In this document: positions 8,851 through 17,722 of the stretch, in pieces | How positions within the stretch are numbered: position 1 is the first letter of the stretch | Layout: each line of letters starts with the position of its first letter | Assembly: GCA_964564635.1 (NCBI GenBank) | Contig: CAZMAR010000001.1 | Coordinates: forward strand, 1,020,431-1,084,430 | Length of the DNA: 64,000 nucleotides | Direction: 5' to 3' | Source: Tepidaquicella sp964564635 | GTDB lineage: Bacteria > Bacteroidota > Ignavibacteria > Tepidaquicellales > Tepidaquicellaceae | The notes under the pieces: model-generated | Seen by the model: only the letters and a program-made list of their open reading frames with translations | Databases searched by the model: none | What the model was told of the DNA's origin: nothing | Program-made: the position numbers and the translations under genes

Positions 8851-9964
8851 TTAATCTTTCAGTAATATATACTATATCCGTATTTTCTAAATGACTTCCC
8901 ATTGGTAAACTTAATACTTCATTATGAATTTTTTCAGTAACAGGATAGAAATGATTTTGCCATTCCTGATAAGCCAACTGTTTGTGAGGCGGAATTGGAT
9001 AATGAATTAATGTCTCAATTCCATTTTCAGTCAAATATCTTTGTAATTTATCCCTGTTTTCTGTTCGTACTACAAACTGATGCCATACATGAGATAATTC
9101 ATTAGTGATTGGCGACTGGTGATTGGTGAATGGTAAAATAATATTGTTGTTGTAAATATTTTCCAGATAAAATTGGGCTATTTCCCTTCTTCTTTGATTT
9201 TCCTGGTCCAGATATTTTAGTTTTACATTTAATACAGCCGCCTGAATTTCATCCAACCTTTTGTTAAATCCTTTATAGCTATGTTCATATTTTTTAAGTG
9301 ATCCATAATTTCTCAAGGCACGAATAATTTCAGCAAGTTCATCATTATTCGTTGTAATAGCTCCTGCATCTCCTATGGCTCCCAAATTTTTTGCTGGATA
9401 AAAGCTAAACCCTGCTGCATCGCTTAAACTACCTGCTTTTCTACCGTTATATACAGCACCATGAGCCTGGGCGGCATCTTCGATAACCAATAAATTATAT
9501 TTTTTTGCAATTATGTTTATTTCATTCATATCTGCACATTGGCCGTAAAGATGTACCGGCATGATAGCTCTGGTTTTATCATTAATCTTTTCTTCAATTT
9601 TGGATGGGTTAATATTATATGTATTAATATCCGGTTCTATCAATACCGGTTGTAACTTATTTTGAGTAATAGAAAGAATGGTTGCAATATAAGTGTTAGA
9701 AGGCACAATAATTTCATCCCCTTCTTTTAATATTCCCATTTCCATCCAGGCTTTGAATATTAGCACCAGAGCATCTAAGCCGTTACTGACGCCTACACAG
9801 TGTTTTACATCACAGTACTTTGCAAAATTCTCCTCAAAGCTTTCAACTTCTTCACCCAGAATATACCATCCCTTTCGAAAAACTTTTAATAAGGTTTCTT
9901 CTATCTCTCTCTTATAAAAAGAATTTATTTTTTGAAGGTCTAAAAATTTAATGTTTATATCCAT
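8837..9964 (-). CDS. fdtB: dTDP-3-keto-6-deoxyhexose aminotransferase (FdtB/QdtB-like)
   Basis: This 375-residue DegT/DnrJ family PLP enzyme has IKFLDLQKINSFYKREIEE at the N-terminus, the EDAAQAHGAVYNGRKAG segment and the PLP lysine in FSFYPAKNLGAIGD. Family members next to an FdtA isomerase transfer an amino group to C3 of dTDP-3-keto-6-deoxyhexose. Here fdtA-like and acetyltransferase genes lie immediately upstream, so an FdtB/QdtB role is a strong inference; Fuc3N versus Qui3N cannot be decided. Odd feature: an in-frame TNHQSPITN stretch near residue 280 is encoded by a short simple repeat (9104-9133) and is probably an insertion in a surface loop. Confidence 0.85.
   Translation of the reverse strand: MDINIKFLDLQKINSFYKREIEETLLKVFRKGWYILGEEVESFEENFAKYCDVKHCVGVSNGLDALVLIFKAWMEMGILKEGDEIIVPSNTYIATILSITQNKLQPVLIEPDINTYNINPSKIEEKINDKTRAIMPVHLYGQCADMNEINIIAKKYNLLVIEDAAQAHGAVYNGRKAGSLSDAAGFSFYPAKNLGAIGDAGAITTNNDELAEIIRALRNYGSLKKYEHSYKGFNKRLDEIQAAVLNVKLKYLDQENQRRREIAQFYLENIYNNNIILPFTNHQSPITNELSHVWHQFVVRTENRDKLQRYLTENGIETLIHYPIPPHKQLAYQEWQNHFYPVTEKIHNEVLSLPMGSHLENTDIVYITERLNEYE
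9104..9133. repeat. Short GTGATTGG-type tandem repeat inside fdtB
   Basis: The plus strand reads as variants of a GTGATTGGTGA/ACTGGTGATT unit in tandem. On the coding strand it reads CACCAATCACC-like and encodes the peptide HQSPITN. Similar short tandem repeats are known as dispersed elements in cyanobacteria and some Bacteroidota. Here it preserves the reading frame. Confidence 0.6.
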
Positions 9965-10432
9965 TTATAACTCTCTTATAAATTTCGCAGGATTTCCATA
10001 CCATAACTGATTATCTGGAATATCCCTGGTAACCAAACTCCCAGCACCTATCATACTATTTTTCCCTATTTTTATTCCTCCCATAATAATACTACCTGCT
10101 CCAATTGAAACACCTTCGAGAATGATTGTCTCCAGAAATTTTTCTGGATATATCTTTGACCGAGGAAATTTATCATTGATAAATGTTACATTGGGTCCAA
10201 TAAATACATTATCACCGATTCTTAAGCCATCCCACAAATATACACCGGACTTTATTGTTACATTATTACCTATGACAACATCATTTTCAATAAAACAGTG
10301 ACAATTTATGTTACAATTTGAACCTATAATTGCCCCTTCTAAAATAACAGTAAACTGCCAAATTTTAGTACCAGCACCAATATTTTTTGTCTTTACATCT
10401 GCATTAGGATGTATATATATATTATTTTCCAT
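9965..10432 (-). CDS. fdtC: Left-handed beta-helix N-acetyltransferase (FdtC/QdtC-like)
   Basis: The 155-residue protein is made almost entirely of hexapeptide repeats (for example IGSNCNINCHCFIENDVVIG and IGAGSIIMGGIKIGKNSMIG), the left-handed beta-helix fold of trimeric acyltransferases. It ends with the VTRDIPDNQLWYGNPAKFIREL tail of the WbbJ/QdtC group. It would acetylate the 3-amino group of the dTDP-3-amino-3,6-dideoxyhexose made by FdtA and FdtB. It ends 1 bp before fdtB and overlaps the upstream isomerase gene by 11 bp. FdtC and QdtC cannot be told apart without structure-level comparison. Confidence 0.85.
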   Translation of the reverse strand: MENNIYIHPNADVKTKNIGAGTKIWQFTVILEGAIIGSNCNINCHCFIENDVVIGNNVTIKSGVYLWDGLRIGDNVFIGPNVTFINDKFPRSKIYPEKFLETIILEGVSIGAGSIIMGGIKIGKNSMIGAGSLVTRDIPDNQLWYGNPAKFIREL

Positions 10433-10871
10433 TTTTTAACTTCAAAAATTGATTATATTCTCTTATATAATCATCTGGATCATACAAGTTAGAAGCTAAT
10501 ACCAAACAAATTGACCCCGATGAAAAATTAAACAGTTCCCTCCATATGCCTGGTACAATAATCAATCCCCAGTAAGGTCGGGTCAGATTGATGATCTTTT
10601 TATTTATTCCATCATCCAGCAAAACATCAAAACTACCGCTAGCTGCTATTAATAATTGAAATAATTCTTTATGTGCATGTCCTCCTCTTTCTGAGCCCCC
10701 TGGAATATCATAAAGATAATAAACTCTTTTTATTTCAAAAGGAACCTGTTTCAAATTCTCAATGGGAGTAATATTCCCTGCAGTATTTTCAATCTGCGGA
10801 AGTTTAATCATCGAACAATCGTAAACTGTTGTATTATAGTCTTTTAGCTGCTGCCAGTTTTTTGAAATCAT
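10422..10871 (-). CDS. fdtA: dTDP-6-deoxyhexose 3,4-ketoisomerase, cupin (FdtA/QdtA-like)
   Basis: This WxcM-like cupin has VYYLYDIPGG and RGGHAHKELFQ, which carry the two histidines and the Tyr/Arg needed for 3,4-keto isomerisation of dTDP-4-keto-6-deoxyglucose. FDVLLDDG and VLASNLYDPDDYIREY complete the family pattern. A longer open frame reaches a TTG at 10916, but the ATG at 10871 (MISKNWQQ) is preferred; homologues begin a few residues before the TVYDCS segment. This start overlaps the upstream paralogue by 38 bp. It supplies the keto-sugar to fdtB. It looks like the catalytically intact member of a tandem pair. Confidence 0.85.
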   Translation of the reverse strand: MISKNWQQLKDYNTTVYDCSMIKLPQIENTAGNITPIENLKQVPFEIKRVYYLYDIPGGSERGGHAHKELFQLLIAASGSFDVLLDDGINKKIINLTRPYWGLIIVPGIWRELFNFSSGSICLVLASNLYDPDDYIREYNQFLKLKNGK

Positions 10872-11259
10872 CAAAGTTTCTAATATATTCTTCAGGTTTA
10901 AAAAAATCAGAGGCAAGTATCAAGCATAAGGCATTGGTAGAAAAATTCTCCAGCCTGCGCCAGTAAAATTCAGGCACATACAAACCGTAATGGGAACGAT
11001 TAAGGGAATATTTATACTCCTGTTTTCCATCATGTAAAACCACATCAAAAGAGCCGGACAATGCAATTATAAATTCCTTCAATGTTCGATAGGCATGACT
11101 ACCCCTTATTTCACCTCCGGGCACATCATATATCCAGTAAACTCTCTTAATCTCAAATGGAATGTGTATTTTACTTTCGAGAAATGTTAAATTTCCTCTA
11201 TTATCTGGTATTTTGGGTAGATTAATTATTTTAGGTGATTCTTTCTCTGTAAATATCAT
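10834..11259 (-). CDS. FdtA-like cupin paralogue with altered active-site histidine
   Basis: The 141-residue cupin is clearly homologous to the next gene, sharing PFEIKRVYWIYDVPGG, SGSFDVVLHDG and LASDFFKPEEYIRNFD. In place of RGGHAHK it has RGSHAYRTL, so the second catalytic histidine is tyrosine. This could mean a different isomerisation (3- versus 4-position stereochemistry), a partner in a heterodimer, or a non-catalytic copy. It is the first gene after a 184-bp gap (11260-11443) in which I see no gene. Its ATG at 11259 is unambiguous. Confidence 0.8.
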   Translation of the reverse strand: MIFTEKESPKIINLPKIPDNRGNLTFLESKIHIPFEIKRVYWIYDVPGGEIRGSHAYRTLKEFIIALSGSFDVVLHDGKQEYKYSLNRSHYGLYVPEFYWRRLENFSTNALCLILASDFFKPEEYIRNFDDFKKLAAAKRL

Positions 11260-11443
11260 TTAATTTATTCTAATAAATAAATAATAAAAATTTTTACAAT
11301 AATTGTTTTTACCCCAATAACTTTCCTTAAAACAGAACAATTATTGAATTGGCAAAGTATGCAAAAATTATTTTAAAAATCATTATTAATTAATTTTCAT
11401 ATTACATTACAATTACTCTGAAACAAATTTTATTATTTATTAA

Positions 11444-12370
11444 TTAATATATTTTTTCAATTACGTAATTAGGCCTTTTTCGTGTAGCATCTAAAGTTCG
11501 CCATAAATACTCACCTATAATACCAATTGAAATCATCTGAAATGACGATACAAATAATAATACCGCCATTATAGCAGCATAACCAGGTAGAACTATGAGA
11601 CCAGATAACCTTGCTATAATAATAAAAACCCCATAAAGAAAAGCTACAAATCCTAATAATAACCCTGTAATACTAATAACCCTAATTGGAAAGAAAGAAA
11701 ATGCTACAAAAGAATCTATAAACAATTTTATTTTTTTACTAAAAGTCCATCTTGATTTGCCAACTTCTCTTTTTTTTCTTGTATATGGTATATTCACATA
11801 ATCATAACGTAACCAAGATAATAAATAAATTTGATTTGTATTTTTTTCATCAATTCTGATTATTTCATCTCTTAGCTGTTTATCAAATAGCACTAAATCG
11901 AACCCTCCACTGGGAATATTTGGTAGCGCAAATTTTTTCATTAAAAAATGATATAAAGAGGAAAAAAGTTTGTTAAAAAGTGGATCCTCGCGATTCTCTC
12001 TGTTAGCAACAACCAGTTTTATACCTTTTTTCCAATATTCATACATTTTAGGTAATAATTCGGGTGGATCTTGCAAATCTGCTGTTAATATACTACAACA
12101 ATCTCCTGTTGCGAAATTTAATCCAGCAAGTATTGCATTATATGAGCCGAAATTTCCAGAAAATTTAATTACTTTTACTTTATTATTGTATTTGTTTTTA
12201 AATTCGATTAATTTATTCAGTGTTAAATCCTTAAAGCCATCATCAATCATAATGTATTCAAAATTTACATCTTTATCAAATAATTTCTCATTTTCAATAA
12301 GTCGTTTTGTTAATAGAGGAATATTTTCCTCATTAAAATAACATGGAATTATTATAGATAATCTAGACAT
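11444..12370 (-). CDS. Membrane-anchored glycosyltransferase family 2 (DPM1/GtrB-like)
   Basis: This 308-residue protein has a GT-A domain (residues 1-220) with LSIIIPCYFNEENIPLL, the first acidic motif IMIDDG, and TADLQDPPELLP, the donor/metal site of the DPM/GtrB/ArnC group. Two C-terminal membrane helices (about 230-255 and 265-295) follow. Members transfer a sugar from a nucleotide donor to undecaprenyl phosphate, which GT-C enzymes then use in the periplasm. That fits the two GT-C-like membrane proteins of the locus. It overlaps the upstream membrane-protein gene by 8 bp. Confidence 0.87.
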   Translation of the reverse strand: MSRLSIIIPCYFNEENIPLLTKRLIENEKLFDKDVNFEYIMIDDGFKDLTLNKLIEFKNKYNNKVKVIKFSGNFGSYNAILAGLNFATGDCCSILTADLQDPPELLPKMYEYWKKGIKLVVANRENREDPLFNKLFSSLYHFLMKKFALPNIPSGGFDLVLFDKQLRDEIIRIDEKNTNQIYLLSWLRYDYVNIPYTRKKREVGKSRWTFSKKIKLFIDSFVAFSFFPIRVISITGLLLGFVAFLYGVFIIIARLSGLIVLPGYAAIMAVLLFVSSFQMISIGIIGEYLWRTLDATRKRPNYVIEKIY

Positions 12371-13856
12371 TTTTATTATTTATAATATTATAAAAAGGAG
12401 ATTTACATTTAAATATATAGCTAATTACAATAACTAATAATATAAATAAACTAAGATATAAAAAATACATTTCTGAAGACATCCAAGGCCCATGATTCAT
12501 AAAATAGTTCTGCCAAGGGAATTCCGTAAATCTTCCATAAAATTCGGTAGTGTTGATTATATACCAAAACTTAGATAATATTAAGTTAAAAATAAAGATG
12601 ATTAATATTTTTTCTTTGTCTAAATGCAATTTCAAAGCTGCAACAAGAGAAAAAACTAAAAAGGGATAAAAATTTATATATTCTCTACTTTCAGAATTAA
12701 TTAAATTTATTAGAAAAATCAAAATTAATATCGTAAATCCATATCCAAATTTTAAGTTTGATTCAGATATTTTCGGAAAAAAGATTATTAATAGCACAAT
12801 TGAGACTCCATAGTAAACAAAATGTGAAACTAAAAATTTTATCGGAGCAGCTATACTGTGCCTTACTATGTCAATTAAATACCAAAAAAAACTATAGGGA
12901 CTATCAGATCCGGATAAGACATTCTGTATTGATTTCACCAAAAATATTAATAATAGTGAAAAAATAATTAGTACAATTCTATGTTTAGAAAACATCTCTA
13001 ATATAAGTTTCTTCAAATACATATCGCTCCTTAATAAAATAAAAGTTACAAAGTAAATGAATAAACATACAGTAAAGACGCTAAAATTAAAAAAAGATAC
13101 AATAATAGGACTATATTGCATAGATGAGTGATTGTAGCTTTCAATAATAGATGGATTAAATCTAAAGATTTTATAAATAAATGTTAAATATAAAAATACA
13201 AACAAAAATGAAATAATAATAAGTATTCGTTTTTTCGAAATTTCATATATCTCTTCATAATTAATATTATTTTTTCTATTAAAAATTATCAAAATAATTC
13301 CCTGATAAATTAATGTCGGAAAAACAAAACTACCAATAACCGATAATATAATTAATCTAATAATCGAATTTTTTAAATAATAATATAACATTCCCATTCC
13401 TATTAAAAAAGCAGGCATATCGTTGAGTATAGGGTAGTACATACTTTGTTTTAATATGGGAAATGTATAAAACAACAATATTATACCTAATAATCTTTGG
13501 TAAGAATCTAAATTTACAAGCCGATAAATTCTATACCATATTAATAATGAAAATATTATGCAGATAATATTTATAAATAAAAAAGCTTTCTCAACATATT
13601 CTATGGTAATCTCTTTATTCAATATCTTAGCACTAGCCCAAACTAAAGCTTGGGTAAGTATCCGCTGTATATAATATCTATTTATCTCCTTATTTATAAT
13701 CATTCTATCAAAATTTATTGTTCTTTCTGTGTATCCCCCCGCATCCCATGTCTTCCAATGTTCATAAGAAAGCTTCTCCCCAAATAAATTTACAATTAAA
13801 ATAAAAGCGAGAATCAATATTAAAAATATTTCATTTTTATTTGATATTTTTTTCAT
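12363..13856 (-). CDS. Polytopic membrane protein, possibly GT-C type
   Basis: The 497 residues form about 11-13 hydrophobic helices. After the first helix comes a periplasmic loop with YEHWKTWDAGGYTERTINFD, and a second loop has SMYYPILNDMPAFLIGMG. An acidic loop after helix 1 resembles GT-C transferases or Wzy-like polymerases, but I recognise no exact family. It is coupled to asnB (4-bp overlap) and to the GtrB-like gene (8-bp overlap). A natural hypothesis is that it uses the undecaprenyl-phosphate sugar made by its neighbour. Confidence 0.5.
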   Translation of the reverse strand: MKKISNKNEIFLILILAFILIVNLFGEKLSYEHWKTWDAGGYTERTINFDRMIINKEINRYYIQRILTQALVWASAKILNKEITIEYVEKAFLFINIICIIFSLLIWYRIYRLVNLDSYQRLLGIILLFYTFPILKQSMYYPILNDMPAFLIGMGMLYYYLKNSIIRLIILSVIGSFVFPTLIYQGIILIIFNRKNNINYEEIYEISKKRILIIISFLFVFLYLTFIYKIFRFNPSIIESYNHSSMQYSPIIVSFFNFSVFTVCLFIYFVTFILLRSDMYLKKLILEMFSKHRIVLIIFSLLLIFLVKSIQNVLSGSDSPYSFFWYLIDIVRHSIAAPIKFLVSHFVYYGVSIVLLIIFFPKISESNLKFGYGFTILILIFLINLINSESREYINFYPFLVFSLVAALKLHLDKEKILIIFIFNLILSKFWYIINTTEFYGRFTEFPWQNYFMNHGPWMSSEMYFLYLSLFILLVIVISYIFKCKSPFYNIINNKNV

Positions 13857-15784
13857 ACTATATTATTTCTTATAAAATTATTATACCACATAAGGTAAGA
13901 AAATGTCTTCCAGAATTTCCAGTCTTTTTTATTTATTGAGTTGTCAAAGAAATGTTTTTTAAATAAATTGATATTTATTACATCATTATCTTTAATGCCA
14001 AATATAATTTCTTTAATTTGATTAAGCAGGGTTTCGTTGGTGAATCTATTTTCTGGTAATATAAATCCTATCTTGTCTTTTCTATTATATATTTCAGGTG
14101 GAATTAAACTTTTCATTGATTCTCTTAGAATGTATTTCATATATCCATTACATATTTTATAGTTATAAGGCAAAGATAGTCCAAATTCTACGATTCTATA
14201 ATCAAGAAAAGGATTTCTACTTTCAACTGAAAAAGACATCGCTACTTTATCGCCACCAGTAAGAAATCTCGGTAAGGATGTGTGAAAAATTAAACTATAT
14301 AACTCATTATTCAAAGAAGAATTAAATTTAGGATAATTCTTGAATTCTGAAAAGGATAAATTATTTTCTGTTAGAAGTAATTTAAAATTCAAATAAGGAT
14401 ATTTTTTTTTCAAGAAATTAGTATTTATCCTTTGTTTACAAAATAATATATTTTTAAAAACTTCATGGAATTTAGGGTTTCTGTTATTATTAAGCCTTTT
14501 ATACTCCTTTAAGAATGTTGAAAACTTCAGGTCACTTATTAAATCTTTATAATAATACATTAATACTGAAGGATATCCAGCAAAAATCTCATCCGCCCCC
14601 TGCCCGTCTAAACATACTTTAATACCATTATTATGGGTTAATTCCCTCACCTTATTTTCCCCGTAAAATGACAATCCTCCAAAGGGTTCTTCGTGGTAAT
14701 AGACAAAATTATCTAAATCCTTTATGAAATCTTCAAAAGAAGGATTTACTGTATGCTTCTTAAAGCGAGTTTTGGTAATTACATAATCTATAAATCTTGA
14801 TTCATCATAATTAGATTCAGGTAATATCATTGAAAAAGTATGATTATTTTCTGCTTTTAATTCACTGGCTACACATACAATAGATGCTGAATCTAAACCA
14901 CCACTTAATGCATACCCAACTTCTACATCACTTCTTAACCTGATTTTTACTGAATCAAATATTAATTCTTTTAATAATTCTTTTGCTTGCTCAAATGTAC
15001 CATCATATGTTTTTACTGGAAGTGAATAATATCGATAAAGGTTAAGAGAACCATTTAGTACTGTCAGATTATGACTTCCTCTTAATTGATAAATATTTTT
15101 GAAAAATGTTTCTTCATTATAGTCAGAAATTCCTAAAGCGAAATTGTTTTTAATAACTTCTAAATTTTCTTCCGGGTTGACAAATAAAAGCAAAGGTTTA
15201 ATTTCTGACGAGAATACAAACATATTGCCAGGATTATAATAATAATAAAAAGGCTTCACACCAAATCTATCTCTTGAGCAAAATAATTTTTTATTCTTTG
15301 AATCCCATATAACAAAAGCCCACATACCGTTAAAACGATTCACACATAGTTCTCCCCACTTATCATAAGACTTTAAAATTACCTCTGTATCAGAATTGGA
15401 AAAAAACCTGTATCCATAAGATTCTAATTCTTTCCTTATTTCTAAATAATTATAAATTTGGCCATTAAATACTATATGTAACCCTCTTTCTTCATAAGAC
15501 ATTGGTTGGTGTCCTTTAGCAGACAAATCAATAATTGCTAACCTTCTAAAGCCAAATCCAAGAGTATAATTCTCACTTGTTACATTACTTATATTTTTTG
15601 TTTTAATTTTTATTTCTTCAACCGTATCTCTTGAATGGAAATGTTCAAAAATATCATTTTGAGTATTAAACAAGATATACCCTTCATCATCCGGTCCCCG
15701 ATGACGCATTAATTCAGTCATTGAAACAAGCTGATAAGGTTTTATATTTGAATTAAAAGCAAATATTCCGCAAATGCCGCACAT
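13853..15784 (-). CDS. asnB: Asparagine synthase (glutamine-hydrolysing)
   Basis: The 643-residue protein begins MCGICGIFAF, so Cys2 is the glutaminase nucleophile after Met removal. RHRGPDDEG and the NTDTEV-like SNSDTEVILKSYDKWG of the Ntn domain follow, then the ATP-pyrophosphatase motif SGGLDSAS near residue 290. Polysaccharide-locus members of the AsnB family often amidate sugar acids or their amino-acid substituents rather than making free asparagine. That role is inferred from context. The gene is coupled to the membrane protein downstream and follows a FkbM methyltransferase by 26 bp. Confidence 0.9.
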   Translation of the reverse strand: MCGICGIFAFNSNIKPYQLVSMTELMRHRGPDDEGYILFNTQNDIFEHFHSRDTVEEIKIKTKNISNVTSENYTLGFGFRRLAIIDLSAKGHQPMSYEERGLHIVFNGQIYNYLEIRKELESYGYRFFSNSDTEVILKSYDKWGELCVNRFNGMWAFVIWDSKNKKLFCSRDRFGVKPFYYYYNPGNMFVFSSEIKPLLLFVNPEENLEVIKNNFALGISDYNEETFFKNIYQLRGSHNLTVLNGSLNLYRYYSLPVKTYDGTFEQAKELLKELIFDSVKIRLRSDVEVGYALSGGLDSASIVCVASELKAENNHTFSMILPESNYDESRFIDYVITKTRFKKHTVNPSFEDFIKDLDNFVYYHEEPFGGLSFYGENKVRELTHNNGIKVCLDGQGADEIFAGYPSVLMYYYKDLISDLKFSTFLKEYKRLNNNRNPKFHEVFKNILFCKQRINTNFLKKKYPYLNFKLLLTENNLSFSEFKNYPKFNSSLNNELYSLIFHTSLPRFLTGGDKVAMSFSVESRNPFLDYRIVEFGLSLPYNYKICNGYMKYILRESMKSLIPPEIYNRKDKIGFILPENRFTNETLLNQIKEIIFGIKDNDVININLFKKHFFDNSINKKDWKFWKTFSYLMWYNNFIRNNIV

Positions 15785-15810
15785 CGTTATAAATAAGCGA
15801 TTGTATCTGA

Positions 15811-16542
15811 TTAACAGTTGATTAGCAAATAGCTTTTTTGTTGTAAAAATTCTTCACATTGTTTCTTCACATCTGGGTTAAAATGTGAATGTTCGTAAAC
15901 AATAACAGATGGTTTTACAATTTCAAACGGTACTGTCTTTATGATTTCAAAATCATATCCTTCTGTATCAATCATTAATAAATCAATTTCATAGAATTTG
16001 TATTTTTCAATTATTGTTTCCAATGTTAAAACTTTCACAATTTCTTCTGAAATCCAACTGCTTCTATCTTTTGGTGGATTAATGCCATCTTTGTTTGCCA
16101 TTCGTTCAACATATCCGGCATCTATCATTTTTTGCAAATCTTCTTTAATAAATGAGCTTAAACCCGATGCCCATCTCGATTCTGAAAAGCTAATTTTATA
16201 AAGCAGTTTTTCACCATTTTTATTGTCAATTGCCACATTCAAAAATATTAATTTATGAACATATTTTTTATAATTTTCTTTTAATCTTTCAAATATATGT
16301 TTTTGTGGTTCGATTAAAATTCCCTGCCAACCATCCCTTCGTATATATTTATAAATAGGATCATTCCATTGCCCATCATTAGCCCCTATCTGAATGAAGC
16401 GAATATTTCCTTTATGATTTTTAGAATACTTATCGAGAAACTCCTGCAATATATCTTTAGGTCTAAAAAAATATTTACAATAGAATTGAAATAAAAAATC
16501 GTACTTGTAAATGACTTTTCTTATAAAACTTTTATTTGCCAT
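15811..16542 (-). CDS. FkbM family methyltransferase
   Basis: This 243-residue class I SAM-dependent methyltransferase has FIQIGANDGQWNDP as the glycine-rich SAM loop and GILIEPQ as the acidic ribose-binding motif. LLMIDTEGYDFEIIKTVP is the typical FkbM ID-x-EG-D-E signature. It probably O-methylates a sugar or substituent of the surface glycan. It overlaps the upstream GT4 gene by 11 bp. The hydrophobic N-terminal stretch (YKYDFLFQFYCKYFF) may attach it to the membrane. Confidence 0.87.
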   Translation of the reverse strand: MANKSFIRKVIYKYDFLFQFYCKYFFRPKDILQEFLDKYSKNHKGNIRFIQIGANDGQWNDPIYKYIRRDGWQGILIEPQKHIFERLKENYKKYVHKLIFLNVAIDNKNGEKLLYKISFSESRWASGLSSFIKEDLQKMIDAGYVERMANKDGINPPKDRSSWISEEIVKVLTLETIIEKYKFYEIDLLMIDTEGYDFEIIKTVPFEIVKPSVIVYEHSHFNPDVKKQCEEFLQQKSYLLINC

Positions 16543-17722
16543 AATAATCTCTTATTAATTTTTTATATTCCAATCTTTTTCGCTCGGATATAGTTTTCCA
16601 GGAATAATATTTAATAGCTATCTCCCTTAAATTATCGAAATGGATTTTATTTTCGCATATTTTCAAGATAGCCTGTTTTATTTCATCTTTATTTTCAGTG
16701 TAAATACCAACTTTACCTATCTCACCAGCAAAATTTTTTAACGAATATCCGACAACGGGCGTATTACACAACATTGCTTGAACTGGTAGCATTCCAATTC
16801 CAAAAAATTTCATATCCTCCTTATATTTCGCAAGAATGTAAATATCAGCTGCTGATAAATATTTATACAATTCAGTTTGCAGTATTTTAGGATAAATCCG
16901 TATTCCGGTTTTTTCCGCACGGCTGTACAGCGGATCATCTATTTCAGTTCCTGCAAAAACAATCTCAATATCTGTTCTGCCTTCTCGCTGGAATTCCTCG
17001 TGGATGCCAATGAGCATATCAGGTCTTTTTGTATAGTTTAACCTGCCCACATATAAAACATGCTTCTTTTGCGTATCCCATCCCAGTAATTTCTTGGCTT
17101 CAGTTTTATCCAAGGGTTTAAACATATCTTCATCCACACCGGTTGTGCTTACTTCAATTTTTAAATTTTTATTATTATCCGGCAAATAAGAAATGATTTC
17201 TTTATCAAGCACATAAAATAGATCCATATTCTTAAATGCCATCTTTTCAAACGGGATTTGCAGTAGATAAAAGAGCTTTTTGATCCCCTTATTGATTTTC
17301 GTCTTGTAAATAGCCGAGGCTTCTCCGTGATTTTGAACAACCAGAGGAACATTTTTTAATTGAAAGGCTACAGTATAAAAAAGCAAATGCCGGATACTGG
17401 AAACATTAAAAATAACATTCTTACTGGCGGAAATTTCTTTTTTGAGATGTTTGAGCAAAGACCTTGAGTAATATCCTAATTTCCCAAATTTAATAGCGGG
17501 AAATATGGTATAGTTCACTTCTTCAATAGTTTTCTTGTATATTTTTTTAATTCTGGAATCGGCTTTCCAACATTCAACTTCTATATCTGGATTTATCTTT
17601 TTAAACCATCGAGAATGCAATCCTCCAAAGCCATAAGTAAAAAATCTATCCCCATCTTCGGGGGAATTGGGATACCTTTTATCTATAAAATTATAATCTA
17701 TATAAACTACTTTATATTTCAT
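16532..17722 (-). CDS. Glycosyltransferase family 4
   Basis: The 396-residue GT-B protein has an N-terminal acceptor domain with YGFGGLHSRWFKK. Its donor half starts with HVLYVGRLNYTKRPDMLI, followed by FFGIGMLPVQAMLCNTPVVGYS, where the usual first glutamate of E-x7-E is replaced by G/M positions. The donor site is therefore somewhat divergent. It overlaps the amidotransferase gene by 4 bp (ATGA) and the methyltransferase gene by 11 bp. Donor sugar unknown. Confidence 0.82.
   Translation of the reverse strand: MKYKVVYIDYNFIDKRYPNSPEDGDRFFTYGFGGLHSRWFKKINPDIEVECWKADSRIKKIYKKTIEEVNYTIFPAIKFGKLGYYSRSLLKHLKKEISASKNVIFNVSSIRHLLFYTVAFQLKNVPLVVQNHGEASAIYKTKINKGIKKLFYLLQIPFEKMAFKNMDLFYVLDKEIISYLPDNNKNLKIEVSTTGVDEDMFKPLDKTEAKKLLGWDTQKKHVLYVGRLNYTKRPDMLIGIHEEFQREGRTDIEIVFAGTEIDDPLYSRAEKTGIRIYPKILQTELYKYLSAADIYILAKYKEDMKFFGIGMLPVQAMLCNTPVVGYSLKNFAGEIGKVGIYTENKDEIKQAILKICENKIHFDNLREIAIKYYSWKTISERKRLEYKKLIRDYYGK

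Noticed and set aside
10811..10916. Start of the fdtA gene at TTG 10916 or ATG 10811
   Set aside because: TTG 10916 lies 83 bp inside the upstream gene and adds residues without family match; ATG 10811 would remove the TVYDCS segment that I recall as common in homologues. ATG 10871 is the best compromise.
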